The notes under the pieces were generated by a model that worked only from the letters and a program-made list of their open reading frames with translations, did no database searches and was not told the origin of the DNA. 64,000 bases of DNA from Chaenocephalus aceratus (lineage: Eukaryota > Chordata > Actinopteri > Perciformes > Channichthyidae): assembly GCA_023974075.1 (NCBI GenBank), contig JAMFTG010000200.1, positions 62,001 to 126,000 on the forward strand, given 5' to 3'. Below are positions 32,526-44,624 of the stretch, piece by piece (the first letter of the stretch is position 1; every line of letters starts with the position of its first letter). Both the position numbers and the translations under genes were made by a program.

Positions 32526-32815
32526 TTAACATCCCTAGTGTGTGTGAGCAGGCTCAGATTGGCCATCGGGAGATTCGGGACTTTTCCCGTTGGGCCGCTG
32601 CCGTTGGTGGGCTGCTGCCTTCGGTGGGCCGCTGGCTCTGGCATAGGTGGGCCGTGGACTGTCACAGCATCCGCCGCCGTTGCGAGGCTCCGTTGCGAGG
32701 CTCCGGCACAGCGGCGCTGTGAAAGTCCACCGCCGTTGCGAGTCTCCGGCTGTAACAGTCCACTACCGTCCGCGAGGACCCAGGTTCGATTCCGGCCTGA
32801 GGTCCAAAAAATAAC
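32526..32815. repeat. GC-rich repeat with a tRNA-like B box
   Basis: Contains several 'gttgcgaggctcc' copies and ends in 'cccaggttcgattccggcct', a good B box. No matching A box or acceptor stem was found, so it is at most part of a SINE-like repeat. It resembles 3608-3760. Confidence 0.4.
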
Positions 32816-32902
32816 TTAAATAAAATAATAATCTCCCGTTTTTCGCGTCCATTCGCGACCCACCTATCACATCTCTGCGCCCCACACTTTGAGAAACGCT
32901 GC

Positions 32903-33133
32903 TTTATAGCCAACATTAGCCACCTCTAGCTTAGCGGTGGTGACGTGAAGTCATGTGACCGTGCTGTAGTTCCTTTATAGCCCAACATTAGCCAACTTTA
33001 GCTTAGCGGTGGAGACGTGACGTCATGTGACCGTGCTGTAGTTCCTTTATAGCCCAACATTAGCCACCTTTAGCTTAGCGGTGGAGACGTGACGTCATGT
33101 GACCGTGCTGTAGTTCCTTTATAGCCCACATTC
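32903..33133. repeat. 72-bp minisatellite, inverted relative to 971-1217
   Basis: 'caacatta' occurs at 32911, 32983 and 33055. Units carry 'gtgaccgtgctgtagttcct', the complement of the 971-1217 unit. Confidence 0.9.
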
Positions 33134-33484
33134 GCTAAAAACAGGATTATTTTCATTTAAAAAAATCATGTTTGGCTTTGGTCTCACCTGACACAGTGAT
33201 GTCATCTTGGATCCTGTGTCCGATCAGCTGTGTGGCGACGCAGTGGAAGCGATTGTTTGATGTCTTGCTCACAGTGGTTTGGATGCTAACGTCGCAGCGT
33301 CCTCCTCTCTCTTGCCCCTTTCACATCAACGCGGTTCCTGTTCTAGCTCCGTGCTTGCGCTCTTCTGGTTCTCCCCAACGGCGCTCACAACAACAACAAT
33401 GGTGGACTGCGTCGGGTCGATGATCGTGTTGCTTTTAATCATACAAAGCCAGATTAAATTAAATAACGACTTCTCCAACCTTAT
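33134..33484. other. No gene seen
   Basis: No recognised frame or repeat up to the target duplication of the next element. Confidence 0.3.
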
Positions 33485-33492
33485 ACTTTTCT
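33485..33492. other. Left target-site duplication (ACTTTTCT)
   Basis: Repeated at 36604-36611. One further base (c) also matches on both sides, so 8 or 9 bp is possible. Confidence 0.85.
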
Positions 33493-36400
33493 CAACCTGA
33501 TCTCACCAGAATGCGTGACTCCACCACGACTCCTTAACACCACAATGCGTGGTGGAGTCACGAACTTTGTTACATTTACGTGTCTGCACCACGCAAACAA
33601 CCCCAATGTAAAGTGAATGAAGCTCCTTTGTTGTGGTGCACACACGCATTTCTACAACGTCCCACAGTGAGCTTGTATTCTATACAACGTTTTTGAAATC
33701 TACTTTATAGCTTGCAGTAACTCGCGGGAGGCTTCTTTTATTTTATTTGTATTCATAATTATTTTTATTTTTCGTCAGAATGTAAAAATTACATTAGTTA
33801 CGAATTTGTGTTCTCAAAAAACAGTGCATTGTGTGTAATGCAACTGTGATTTTTATTAGATTAGTTCGTTTTTAAGGAAGGCCAGAGCTTCAGCTGTGTC
33901 AAATAGATTGTTCCCTTTAGTTAACGTTATTTAAAAGATAATGATCATGTCCCCTGTATTGTATTACGAGCGTCCATTCCCATTGGATAACGGAGAATTT
34001 TACACCCGGAAGTAAGTATTCTCCTTACTGTCGATTGATTTTACAGTGATATCTGCACTACTCATCGACTAAAAAACACAAAATTGTCCTTGTTAATTAC
34101 ACAACATTGATTGGTTTGAATTGTGTGCAATGCTTTTGTATTTTCCCCCTTCGATTCGGAGAAACAAATATTTTTTCGGAGTTTTAGGATGGCCGAAGAC
34201 ACTACACTACCCAGAATCCTCAGCTATCGTGTCCTACACCCCCCCCCCCCCCCCCCCCTTAGGTCACAGGCTCCTCCAACAGTGCTACGCAATAAAACAG
34301 ATACACAGAAAAAATAGTGAAATAGTGCAATAAGAGTCTATATACAAGTGATTGGAATATGATATATTAGATAAATAATTTCTAAGTAGCAGCCAGATGA
34401 ATGTTATTTCTAAGTTCAGGTGTTTAATAGTCTTCTGGCCTGTGGGATGAAGCTGTCTCTGTGTCTGGTGGTTTTAGTCCGGATGCTGTGGTACCGCCTG
34501 CCAGACTGCAGCAGACAGAACAGTTTGTGGCTGGGGTGATGGTGGTCTTTTATAATCCTGAGGGCTTTCTTTAAGGTTAACCTGGTATTTTTACTCCACT
34601 ACATTTATTTTAGTTACTTTACAGATTTGGATTAATGATGTGAAATATAAACAACCCTTAAATCAGACTTTAGTTACACCTGAGTGAAATTCAGTGAAGG
34701 TGATTGTCAAGTGCCAACAATCAGGAGAGATATTTGATAGTTGGTGCTTGAGAAGACTAAATATTTATCTGCAGATCCGTTTAAAGCATATTCATTACTC
34801 GTTATTCTCTAATAGTTCATTAAAGACGGTATATAATTGCTATTTTGCACATCCCTTTCAAGATTTCAAGATTTCAAGATTTTCTAACGTTTATTGACAT
34901 ATCATATACACAACAGTGTAGTTATGCAATGAATGGAAAACTTGGGTCACAGGTTCCTCAACAGTGCTTTACAAGACATCTATCAATATGTGTGTATCCA
35001 CCATTAAACTGTCATATTCTGCACATTTCTTTAAATAAAGCCTTATTAGTTAGCACATCCTCCTATCAGGCACTAAACTGTTTTACTCTGGATATCATTT
35101 GAGTATCTTCTTGATATTTTATATTCTATATTTATATAATTGACCTTCTACTTTCCCACTATTTTGTATGTACTCTTAATATTTAAATGTTTTCATAAAA
35201 TATAACACATTCAAAAGTGCTTTACAAAAATGAAAGACATTAAGAAAAAGGCATTTTAAACAGTCATTAAAATCAACACAATCTTCCTGCATTGCAATTA
35301 CTCTAAACGTGCAATAACGTGCTTTAACCAGTAGGTGGTTTGGGTTAAGTCAAGTCAAGTCAAGTTTACAGTGTTAACAAAATAAAATATATTTCCGGTT
35401 TAGTTTACGACGAATATTATTTTGTTATTGTTTTGATATTTGTAACACAAAAGCGATGGAAAAAACCCATAGCAACAAAAAAAAGATGGTCTTAACATGA
35501 CCCAGTCGTCTAATAGTTAATAAAAAACAATAATATCAAAACAAAATATTACTACTAACTTTATTGTGAAATTAAAACAGAACGGTAAAAGAATAGTTTC
35601 CGGTCTATTCTGATGCCCGATCTCTGTAGATAAATAAAGAACTACGACAGATGTGTAATATTTAATGCAGCCAAACCATGTATTACAATGCATTCATGTG
35701 ATGACTTTCAAAGAGTAAAGCAAGCACTGCTGAATAAAGTATGATTTTCTCTTTTACGAAACGGTTTTTTATATGGAATGCAGTTGGAGGTCAACCAATC
35801 AAAGAGCTTGAGGACTGATCACAGGGTTTGTCAGGCTAAGCACATGGTGTAGTCCCAAACGATAGCTGAGGATTCTGGGTAGTGTAGTGTCTTCTGCCGT
35901 CCAAAAACTCCGAAAAAATATTTGTTTCTCCGAATCGAAGGGGGAAAATACAAAAGCATTGCACACAATTCAAACCAATCAATGTTGTGTAATGAACAAG
36001 GATAATCTGGTGTTTTTTAGTCGATGAGTAGTGCAGATATCTCTGTAAAATCAATCGACAGTAAGGAGAATAGGCTACTTACTTCCGGGTGTAACATTCT
36101 CCGTTATCCAATGGGAATGGACGCTCGTAATACAATACAGGGGACATGATCATTATCTTTTAAATAACGTTAACTAAAGGGAACAATCTATTGGACACAG
36201 CTGAAGCTCTGGCCTTCCTTAAAAACTAACTAATCTAATAAAAATCACAGTTGCATTACACACAATGCACTGTTTTTTGAGAACACAAATTCGTAACTAA
36301 TGTAATTTTTACATTCTGACGAAAAATAAAAAATAATTATGAATACAAATAAAATAAAAGAAGCCTCCCGTGAGTTACTGCAAGCTATAAAGTAGATTTA

Positions 36401-36603
36401 AAAAACGTTGTATAGAATAAAAGCTCACTGTGGGACGTTGTAGAAATGCGTGTGTGCACCACGACAAAGGAGCCTCATTCACTTTACATTGGGATTGTTT
36501 TGCGTGGTGCCGACACGTAAATGTAACAAAGTTTGTGACTCCACCACGCATTGTGGTGTTAAGGAGTCGTGGTGGAGTCACGCATTCTGGTGAGATCAGG
36601 TTG
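33493..36603. mobile_element. Long terminal-inverted-repeat element (3.1 kb)
   Basis: The arms 33493-34231 and 35858-36603 are reverse complements over about 740 bp with scattered mismatches. Each starts CAACCTGATCTCACC and carries a terminal stem-loop ('gactccaccacg'/'cgtggtggagtc'). The element is flanked by an 8-bp duplication. The spacer holds a LINE tail (34258-34574) and non-coding sequence. No transposase is seen. Long inverted ends with 8-9 bp duplications fit Mutator-like or foldback elements; an 8-bp duplication alone would also fit hAT. Confidence 0.85.
34258..34574 (-). mobile_element. LINE 3' end within the long-TIR element
   Basis: On the minus strand it reads as the same LINE tail as 45900-46255, sharing 'agagacagcttcatcccaca' and 'ggaggagcctgtgac'. 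A C run precedes it at 34231-34258. Confidence 0.75.
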
Positions 36604-36611
36604 ACTTTTCT

Positions 36612-37645
36612 CCTGAGTGCCGTGGTTCATTGCTTATTAATGTGTTTCAGCGGCATTTACCGACCGCTGCAGTGCTGCTCGTCAACCGGAGTTTATTCTC
36701 CCGGCAGCGGCCGCTGTGAAGTATTCACTATATGACTGTAACACAAGCAGCTGATAAATATCCCCAATTCCCCATAAGTGAATGTGTTTCAGTATGAATT
36801 GATGCTGTTTGGCATCACAACGCTGTTACGAAAGTTTCTCTGGTATAAAATGGGTGATGTTACCATAGCAACCGAAGCTAAACTGACTATCTTCACTACT
36901 TATTGCTATCCTATTGTGGCATAAGCCGTTTTCTACAGGCACATTTTACCGGCGTATTTTTCATTATGATTCTACTTGTGATAGTCGGACATGACAACCT
37001 GTGCAGCCCATGTATTGAATCCATCCGATAGCTGCTATAATACAAAACTAAACGTCTGCCTCTCTCCACAATGATCAATAACAGTGAACGGATGGTCAAA
37101 GTAAGGTACAAATAAACAGAATCACGCGAAGCCTGGTTAGTGTTGCCTGACTTTATAAAGTGTGGTTTTTTTATAAGTGTGTGGTTGCATTCTAGTCCCT
37201 TTGCTCAGCGCTACTGCTTGTTACAACTTGTATTTGCCATACTCGCCATAAACGTAATCAAAAACAAGGTATTTAATTAATACTTAGAATATTAATGACT
37301 AAAGAAATAGATTTGAAAATGTACAGTAAAGAAACACTCAGCCATGCATGAAATAACAAATCGCTAAATAATACGGGTAATGTTTGACCCATGTTGTGCC
37401 TTAGAAGTGTAGTGATACAAACATGATTTTTATTCAAAAAGTAAGAAAGGGAAAAATGAAAATTAGAATTGGTGTTGATCCAAAACAGGTTAATTGAGGA
37501 ATACCTGGAATCCTGAATGATTAAAGTAATTTATTGCAAAGATATTTACAATTAAAACTAATTCAGATCACTTTTGACGCATGTTGGTTGTATGTTGTGT
37601 AACAAAGGGTTACCATGACAGCTGTAATGTTCACTCTTTTGACAG
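36612..37645. other. No gene recognised
   Basis: Includes 'agcggccgctg' near 36706 and AT-rich stretches. No protein-like frame. Confidence 0.3.
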
Positions 37646-38222
37646 AGCACCAGTGGACAGCGAGGACAATGGAAGAGAAGATGTGATGGCTTTGTGTGGA
37701 AAGCTGCTGACGCCAGCCGGTGTCCCTCTCATCAGTCTCTCCAGGCAGCACCCAGCTATTCTTCTTCCATCTTTTGATATGTGAGTAATAACTAACATAA
37801 TATTGAATGTGTTTTAGTAAAGTATTTAAAAATAATAATAATAAGAGTCTGAGTTTGAAAAATATGAACAACTCTTCATAGAGCCACATCCACAAAGCTT
37901 TAAAGTTGTAGGAAGCTGAAGCATTGCATTCGTGCCAGCGCCTAGTTGTAGTTTCTAAGGTATTAGAAAGTTGGTTTTTCTGGAAGGTGTTTAGCATTCG
38001 ATCAATTCCCTTGGGATGCTATCAAGAACTGTTTTACAATCAAGTGTGTGTGTGTGTTTAAGTTTCCAACCCTGCTTCAAAGGTCCATCATACAAGATAG
38101 GGGATCTATTGGCAGCTGCTGATAATAACATTCATCATTATGGTTTACTAATTGTTGTATTTTTGTCCTCTAGGTTGCACTGCCACATCTACAGTAGCGC
38201 AGAATGGACAGAGGAAACATGA
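37646..38222 (+). CDS. Possible two-exon end of an unidentified gene
   Basis: Candidate exon 37646-37780 follows 'actcttttgacag' and ends at a strong donor (gtgagt at 37781). Candidate exon 38174-38222 follows 'ttttgtcctctag' and ends in TGA. The phases agree: the split codon at the junction becomes ATG and the frame continues to the stop. The peptide includes LCGKLLTPAGVPLISLSRQH and HCHIYSSAEWTEET. I do not recognise it. It could be a chance arrangement; no upstream exon was found. Confidence 0.3.
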
Positions 38223-38429
38223 TTGGGCCTCAAGTTTTTTGCAGCCAATATACATTCTCCTACAAACTTGGGATAGGAGGGTGAGTGAACAAGTTATCCA
38301 TTGGTTGGAACCTACCATTGTTAGACGTACTAAATCCTGCACAATGCTCCTTCAAATTGATAATGTGAACATATGTCGCCATTTTGTAATTTCTGTTATT
38401 TTTAGTTGAGAATGTTTCAAAGGACTCTT

Positions 38430-38820
38430 AAAAAATGTAGTCTGCCGTGGTTCCATTCCATTTCAAAGAGCTGTTGACGCTCAGCGTAACCTTGTCGCAC
38501 TGCCACTCCAACCTCTAATCACAGGGCTTGATGACTAGTCACAAGGTTTGTAAAGCAAGGTGGATGTTGTAGTCCCAAACGATAGCTGGGGATTCTGGGT
38601 AGTGTAGTGTCTTCGGAAACTGTAGTGTCTAAACTCCTAAAAAACTATTTGTTTCTCTGAATCGAAGGTTAAAAACACAAAAGCATTGTACTCAATTTAA
38701 ACCAATTAATATTGTGTAATTAACAAGAATAAACTGATGTTTTTCAGTGGATGAGTAATGCAGATATCACTGTGTATTCATTTGACAGTGAGGGAATATA
38801 TCCGGTTTTATTATGAAAAC
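38430..38820 (-). repeat. Family R copy
   Basis: 'agctggggattctgggtagt' and 'ttgtttctctgaatcgaagg' match the inner parts of both arms of the long-TIR element, and 'cgcactgccactccaacctc' matches 10430-10450. Confidence 0.75.
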
Positions 38821-39344
38821 TTCGAGACCGGAAAAACTGTTTTCACCCACGCTAACTTTACATGGAAGCTGCCCCATATACAGTACACGTTCTCCTGGCG
38901 AGACCTCAAATCACCTTCGTAAATATCTATCAAACTATAGATCCTACAGATCCACTGGATGTGGATTCTAAAAGTACAATATACACTTCTCGCTAGAAAT
39001 CTAACCAAAAAGCATTTTAATGCCAAACTATTGCACAATTAAGGATTTTCCAGAGAGGGTTATTTGTGAATAAACGGGAGCATGTTGTTTCTTACACGAC
39101 CACTAGAGGTGCTACACTTTAAAACGTGGCTATGGGTCGTAATCTAAGCTGCTTAAACAATCGACCTATTTGGTAGTTTTTTGTAGGAGGACAGGCTGCT
39201 ATATTCCCTGGGAATGTGATGCTCCATTACGCATGGTGAAATGGACATGGGTTATTAATTGAGTAGGTGTGTTTTTGTGCTTCTGGTAACGAACGGACCA
39301 GTGGGGCGTGGACTACTTCCTGCTTCGCCCTTAACCCAATAGCG
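38821..39344. other. No gene seen
   Basis: Unassigned intergenic DNA. Confidence 0.3.
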
Positions 39345-39380
39345 ACAGCCTTAGAGGGCGAAGCCTTATATGATATAGCA

Positions 39381-41125
39381 CTGGGGTTACGTACTGTAAC
39401 CCAGCTTCTATGAGTATAGAGTGGCGAAGCCCCTCCCCTTCCGGTGGACCTCCATGGGACCTTATTTCGAAACAATTATGTATTGAAGTCAATGGAGAGA
39501 GAAAGATTATCTTTCGATCCCGTTTGAATTGTGCCACAAATTACACATATGATGTTTGTCAATTTAAAAGATAATTTTGCAAGTAAAATTTTTTATAAAA
39601 TGTGTCGTAAAACTGTGAAGTAACACATTTGTTTGTGTGAAACGCTGAATGAACTACTTCTCTGGTCTCGCAGAGCAACACACGTCACCAAGATGGCCGT
39701 CACTACTGTCTTGTCAACAAAACGATTGGCTACCCTCACTATCACCACAAGGAAACACGTCCTGAAGAATGTCATGCAAAGCTGCCTTCCTGCCTTTGAT
39801 TCTCCCTGAACTACCTGGTCTTTTTAATGTTTAATGTCAACCATTTGTGCAGATAGCATGAAGTAGAAAAGATCGGCGATCGGCGATGCTAGCGTTAGCA
39901 TTTATCCCCCGGGCTTAAATTGTGTATTATATAATGATCACACCGGTGACAGTACTCTTCAAAAGGTTCACGAAATATGACTATTACTCTTAACATTTTT
40001 GGGTTACTTAATGTTACTTCATATTAAGGCTAATAAAAATGACAAGGCTAAGACTGTAATGCTAACTAACGTGCTAGCTACTAGCTAGGTAGCTAACTTG
40101 ATCCAGCCACTCCTGGTCCTCTCATCAGACGGGAAGCGAAAGAACGAGCAAGACCCATTGCTGGTATGATAACAACCTGGTACTAAGCACACAGGCATCT
40201 TGTTAAAGTTATCTTATTTTAGCCAGCGCCATATAGATAGATTATATCTATATGGCGCTGATCATAGCTATCTCTTAGTGGAGGAAAACAATTGGATTAA
40301 GTCTGTCGGTGCTGCACATGTGCAGTGGGATTACCCAATAGAGAACCGCAGTGACGCGTCCTAAAACCCAGAAGTAAGTTAGCATTTGTACCACTTCCGG
40401 TTCTTTCGATAAAAAGCAATGCAATCTCTCCATAGGATTTTGGAAAATAGCTCCAAATAAGGTCTGTGTTTGACACAAATCGAAGAGACGGTTCACGTTT
40501 TGTTCTACGACATTAAATCCATCAGCCGTGACCCCGCTGGTGATTTTTGAAGAGTTTACGTGTCTGAAAAACGATGGTTGTTACCAAGTGGCTGAATAGG
40601 ACTACAGAAGTTGTCCAGGACGTTGTACGTCATTACGCCGAACACGTAAACACTCCCGCTAAGTTTGTTTGTCCTGTTCTGCTTGAAAGCAAGTCCCTGC
40701 CTCCTGGAAACTGTTCAAACAAACGCTTCAACTTGAACCATTTAGAATCTGTATGTTTGAATATGGATCTGAAGTTGGCGTGACGTTGAAGCAGCGACCC
40801 TGCTGTAGTTCGTTTATAGCATAACGTTAGCATTTTGTTTCTGGCGACTAGATTTATGATTTGAAAATTATAAAAGTAGGATAGACATGTGGAGATTATC
40901 CGGCTGAACAAAACGTGATCCGTCTCTTAAATGTGTTTCAACCACAGACCTGATTTCCAGCTATTTTCCAAAGTCCTACGGAGAGATTGCATTGCGTTTT
41001 TGACGAAGGAACCGGAAGGAGTTTACTTCCCGGTTTTAGGACGCGTCACGGCGGTTCTCTATAGCGATAGCCTTAGAGGGCTGCGCCTATACTCATAGAA
41101 GCTGGGTTACAGTACGTAACCCCAG
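39381..41125. repeat. 38-bp exact inverted repeat pair
   Basis: 39381-39418 and 41088-41125 are exact reverse complements. Each contains the inner palindrome-like 'ggttacgtactgtaacc'. 'agccttagaggg' additionally occurs in direct orientation at 39354 and 41069. The MITE at 40341-41059 lies between the arms. Confidence 0.85.
40341..41059. mobile_element. TA-flanked MITE (719 bp)
   Basis: Ends GAGAACCGC and GCGGTTCTC are complementary, and the inverted homology continues through 'gacgcgtcctaaaacc'. Both sides have TA, as in Tc1/mariner insertions. It is related to 46785-47079. A degraded 72-bp unit lies inside at 40765-40832. Confidence 0.8.
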
Positions 41126-41297
41126 TGCCGGTGTTTGTGAGTTGTTATGATGAGGCAAAGGGGGAGTTTGTTGAAGATGTGTTGGGCCTGACGAACCTCA
41201 GTGGACACACAAGGGGCAAGACATTTATAAAGCACTAATGGGAATGCTGAATGAAAGAGGGTGCAGCTGCCTTTATTCATAACTGTGCAGCTCTTAC

Positions 41298-41721
41298 TGT
41301 TACGCTCCTCGTAAAGAGACTCAAAACTTGAACCCGCTATGCAAGAACACTTGGGACGGAGACTTAGGTGAAGTGTCAAAAAGACTGGATTTATTTACGT
41401 CCTCAAAAAACAGGCAGGAGACAACGTAAACTCTCAACAGAGTGGGAAGAACGTGGAGCAGGGCTGAGACGGAGGTCGGGCTGGACGTGGCAGGCAGGAC
41501 GGAATGGAATATGGAGTTTCACTGCGAGTATACGAAGAACTGGCGAAGTCTGATGATCGAACCGGAGTTTTAAGCCGCAGCAGGTGAGTGGTGGTAATCA
41601 GTGATGATGAGAAACAGGAGCGGAGGTGAGTTGGTGGAAAACGGAAAGTAGGTCAACCACGCCCAGCCAGGAAGACAGACGAACAGACAGAAGAAAGGAG
41701 AAGGAGATACTGCAATTCCTC
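41298..41721 (-). mobile_element. Possible LTR-like sequence
   Basis: Starts 'tgttacgctcctcg', reminiscent of the 'tgttacg' starts of other LTRs here, and contains 'ggatttatttacg', a complement polyA-like motif. The right end and target duplication are unresolved. Confidence 0.3.
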
Positions 41722-41726
41722 ACACT

Positions 41727-42355
41727 AAAGGCCCTGACACACCAAGCAGTCACCAGAGGACTAGCCGACGCTGAAGTCGGCTGTTGCCTGGCCGTGTTCT
41801 CCTGCGTTTTGGCCATGTGTCGCACGGGAACACACCGCACCGACTTCAGTGCGTGAGTGGCAATAACTCTCCTTACCAGCAGGCGGCGGTAGGTAGTGTG
41901 TATTCGTCATTCAAAAGAGGCAACAACCGGAAGACAGAGAAGAAGAAGAGTATCTTTTCTCCGTAATATCATACAGAGCTGGCCTCTCCTGGATCAAGGT
42001 GATGAGCAGGTCTTCGTTTGCATCATTCCAGATCGCCATGATGAGATGAAAATGAATAGCAGTCTGTGTGTGCCTTCTTAAATCGTTTGTTTACGTCCCT
42101 CACTTCCGCTTTGCTTCTCATGCACTGATTCGCTAGCTGAACAGCCAATCAGAGTGATTATTTGGTCCGACTGCCAGACCCGATGCATGGCCGATTCAAC
42201 ATGTTGAATCGGCCATGCATCGGGTCTGGCAGTCCAAATAAGGCGTGTCACGGTCGACGGTGCGGGACACACCAACCTGACTACGGCGCCGCGAATGCCC
42301 GACAGCCTCTGACGGCCTCTGACTCCCAAAATCGGGTTGGTGTGTCAGGGCCTTT
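41727..42355. mobile_element. MITE with AAAGGCCCTGACACACCAA ends (629 bp)
   Basis: The ends 'aaaggccctgacacaccaa' and 'ttggtgtgtcagggccttt' are exact complements. The 5-base 'acact' flanks both sides (41722-41726, 42356-42360). No transposase frame. The superfamily is not certain. Confidence 0.8.
42159..42241. repeat. Near-perfect palindrome without spacer
   Basis: Two arms of about 40 bases meet at 42202/42203. The inner 32 bases of each arm ('ctgccagacccgatgcatgg...' and complement) match exactly, and a 3-base indel lies further out. Confidence 0.9.
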
Positions 42356-43429
42356 ACACTGCGACTCTGAGGGGTCAAGCACAGACACGATAACATGAAA
42401 ACGGCTGCATACAGATTATTTTGTTTTTGCAACCTCGTGTTAAGAATCTTGTTGCAATTGTTTAAAGGTTTGAATGACCGTAATAAACGGACCTTTGTTT
42501 TATTGAAATTTTTCTTTGGACCTTTAAGATTTGTATTTGAGTAACCCTGATTTAGAGCATCAATAAAAGCCATCCGCCTATTTTCTTGTGAATATAACAT
42601 TGAATGAACATGAATTTGTGTCACAAGTTGCCAGGTTTGAAGTCCTCTAAAGAGACAACTGGAAATGCTGGTGAGTAGTAGGAGGATACACTGTTTGTTC
42701 GGAGGTTGTCTCTCTGCGTAATTCCCCCATAGAAAAGCTCTTTCTGAGGGATAAATAAACAAGTGTGCTTCAGGCCTTCATCAGAAGCTAATCTTCTCCT
42801 GAAAGGTCCCCCCCCCTGCTGCTTCTCCTGCTTTCAGACGCTACGAGCTGCATCTGCATCACAACACACACAGATTAGGATAATAGTATTAGTGGATCAT
42901 TATTATTGCTGTCATTATCATCACTGCTATTATTATTATTATTATCATTAGATTGAACTCACAGAGCTGCAGCAGAAGCATGGAGGCATGTTTTAGGGAA
43001 ACTGATTTTCTACTTTGCTAATTCAGAAGAAAAGGGAGGAATTATGCTTTGTGTTTTTTGTGAAAGGCTCCTCATCCTAATCAGACTGGGAACACTGAGA
43101 TTTAAATAAACACACATGCTGTAAACACAATGTTGTTGTTGTTGTCTCCTGTGAAGTTTGCAAAGACTTCCTTTTTGCAGAGTTGCGAATTTTAGAATCA
43201 GATTTGTTTTTTGTATCCCGGAGGAAAATTGGGTTTTGTGACAATTTAATTTAAATAAATGCACTTTCACTTGCCCTGCATGAGTTATCTTAGTGTGAAA
43301 TCACACCTTTTTGACTGTAGAAAACCAAATTCAGACCTCAGGAAATACTCAGAAGCTTTATTTCACCGTTTCTAAACCAAGCTACCAAACTAATCAAAGC
43401 AAGAGGAAGAGTAGCTTTTGTCAAGAGCA
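42356..43429. other. No gene seen
   Basis: AT-rich DNA with small (ATT)n tracts near 42900-42950. No recognised feature. Confidence 0.3.
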
Positions 43430-44090
43430 AAAGCTATTGGGGATCCTAAATAAACAAACAAACAAATGGAAACCTGTGAAGCCTAACATGCATGGTATTG
43501 GAGGTATCTATTGTAGATACCTCACTATGTAACACTCCTGTTGTGCAATGTGCAAGATATATATGATTATGTACCATAAATAGCTGTGCAATTTATTCGA
43601 CCAGCTTTAATACTTTTACCTGGATGCCAAACTGTTATTGGTACTGGATGTGTGTTTTGTAAATTGTGTATTTCTAGTTTTATTTTTAATATTTTGATGC
43701 TTCTCGAGAAATATTAAGCTATCTTTGGATCTTTATTTGCTGTTACAATTGTACATTTCCCCCAGTGGGACGAATAAGAGCATTGCAAAACTGGCCCCTG
43801 TAATGGTACAAATCTCAACCTGTCGTCCAATGGACAGCTTCCCCCCCCATCTATGTATATACTCGCATTTTAGACTATGTTACTAACTGTATATCTGTAG
43901 ACTTGGTATGTCTTAAATGTCCGGTTAGGATGTATTGGAACAAAATGTAAATTGTAAATAAGCCATCTGTATGTCAAATATGTCTTATATGTCTTAAATG
44001 ATATGATGAATTGGAAATGGGGGACCCTTAACAATTGTATTTTTTGAGCTGTACTGTACTGTACCCAATATACAAGCTGTTAATAAACTT

Positions 44091-44159
<69 letters not shown>

Positions 44160-44160
44160 G
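43430..44160 (+). repeat. Probable LINE 3' UTR ending in (AATC)n
   Basis: 'ctattggggatcctaaataa' near 43434 and 'ttaataaactttccaatcaa' near 44079 are typical LINE-tail endings. The second leads into about 17 copies of AATC (44092-44159). No coding part is present, so the family is uncertain. Confidence 0.5.
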
Positions 44161-44417
44161 GTATTCTGATTCAGTTACTTTAACTTTGAAAGGATTAAAA
44201 TAAAAGATAAATAAAATATATATCTTAAGTGAAGAAGTTAAAGGTAGAATGTATTTGAACATTAGAAGTAAAGTAAAAAGTGCTTCTACAATACATACCA
44301 CTTATACAACACAATGCATACAGTGGTGTATTATTTAAAGTTTGAAGAGCACACACTCACACACAGATTAGTGGTTGTAAGGAACCATAGGGAATCTCAT
44401 TCTCATGGAAAGCCTGT

Positions 44418-44440
44418 AATTAATTCTAATTAATGGCCGG
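44418..44440 (+). promoter_or_regulatory. Paired TAATTA homeodomain-type sites upstream of hesx1
   Basis: 'taattaattctaattaat' lies about 200 bases before the start codon. Homeodomain (LIM and paired-like) proteins bind TAATTA, and hesx1 genes are known to be controlled by such factors. A role here is inferred. Confidence 0.35.
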
Positions 44441-44624
44441 TGTAAATCCTCCGCTGTCATTTAAAGCAGCAGTTTGTGTTCCTGCTGCTTCAGAAGCATT
44501 CAGACTGCAGACCCTCACTCAGCTGCTTGCAGACCTCAGACCTTATCCTCCCTGGTGAAGGAGAGTCGGTTTATGGAGCTACTTTTCTGTGTTTGGCTGC
44601 AGGAGTTTTGGTAGATTAATAACT

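Noticed and set aside
32750..32815. Possible tRNA gene around 'ggttcgattcc'
   Set aside because: Only a B box is present; no A box, anticodon stem or acceptor stem could be paired.
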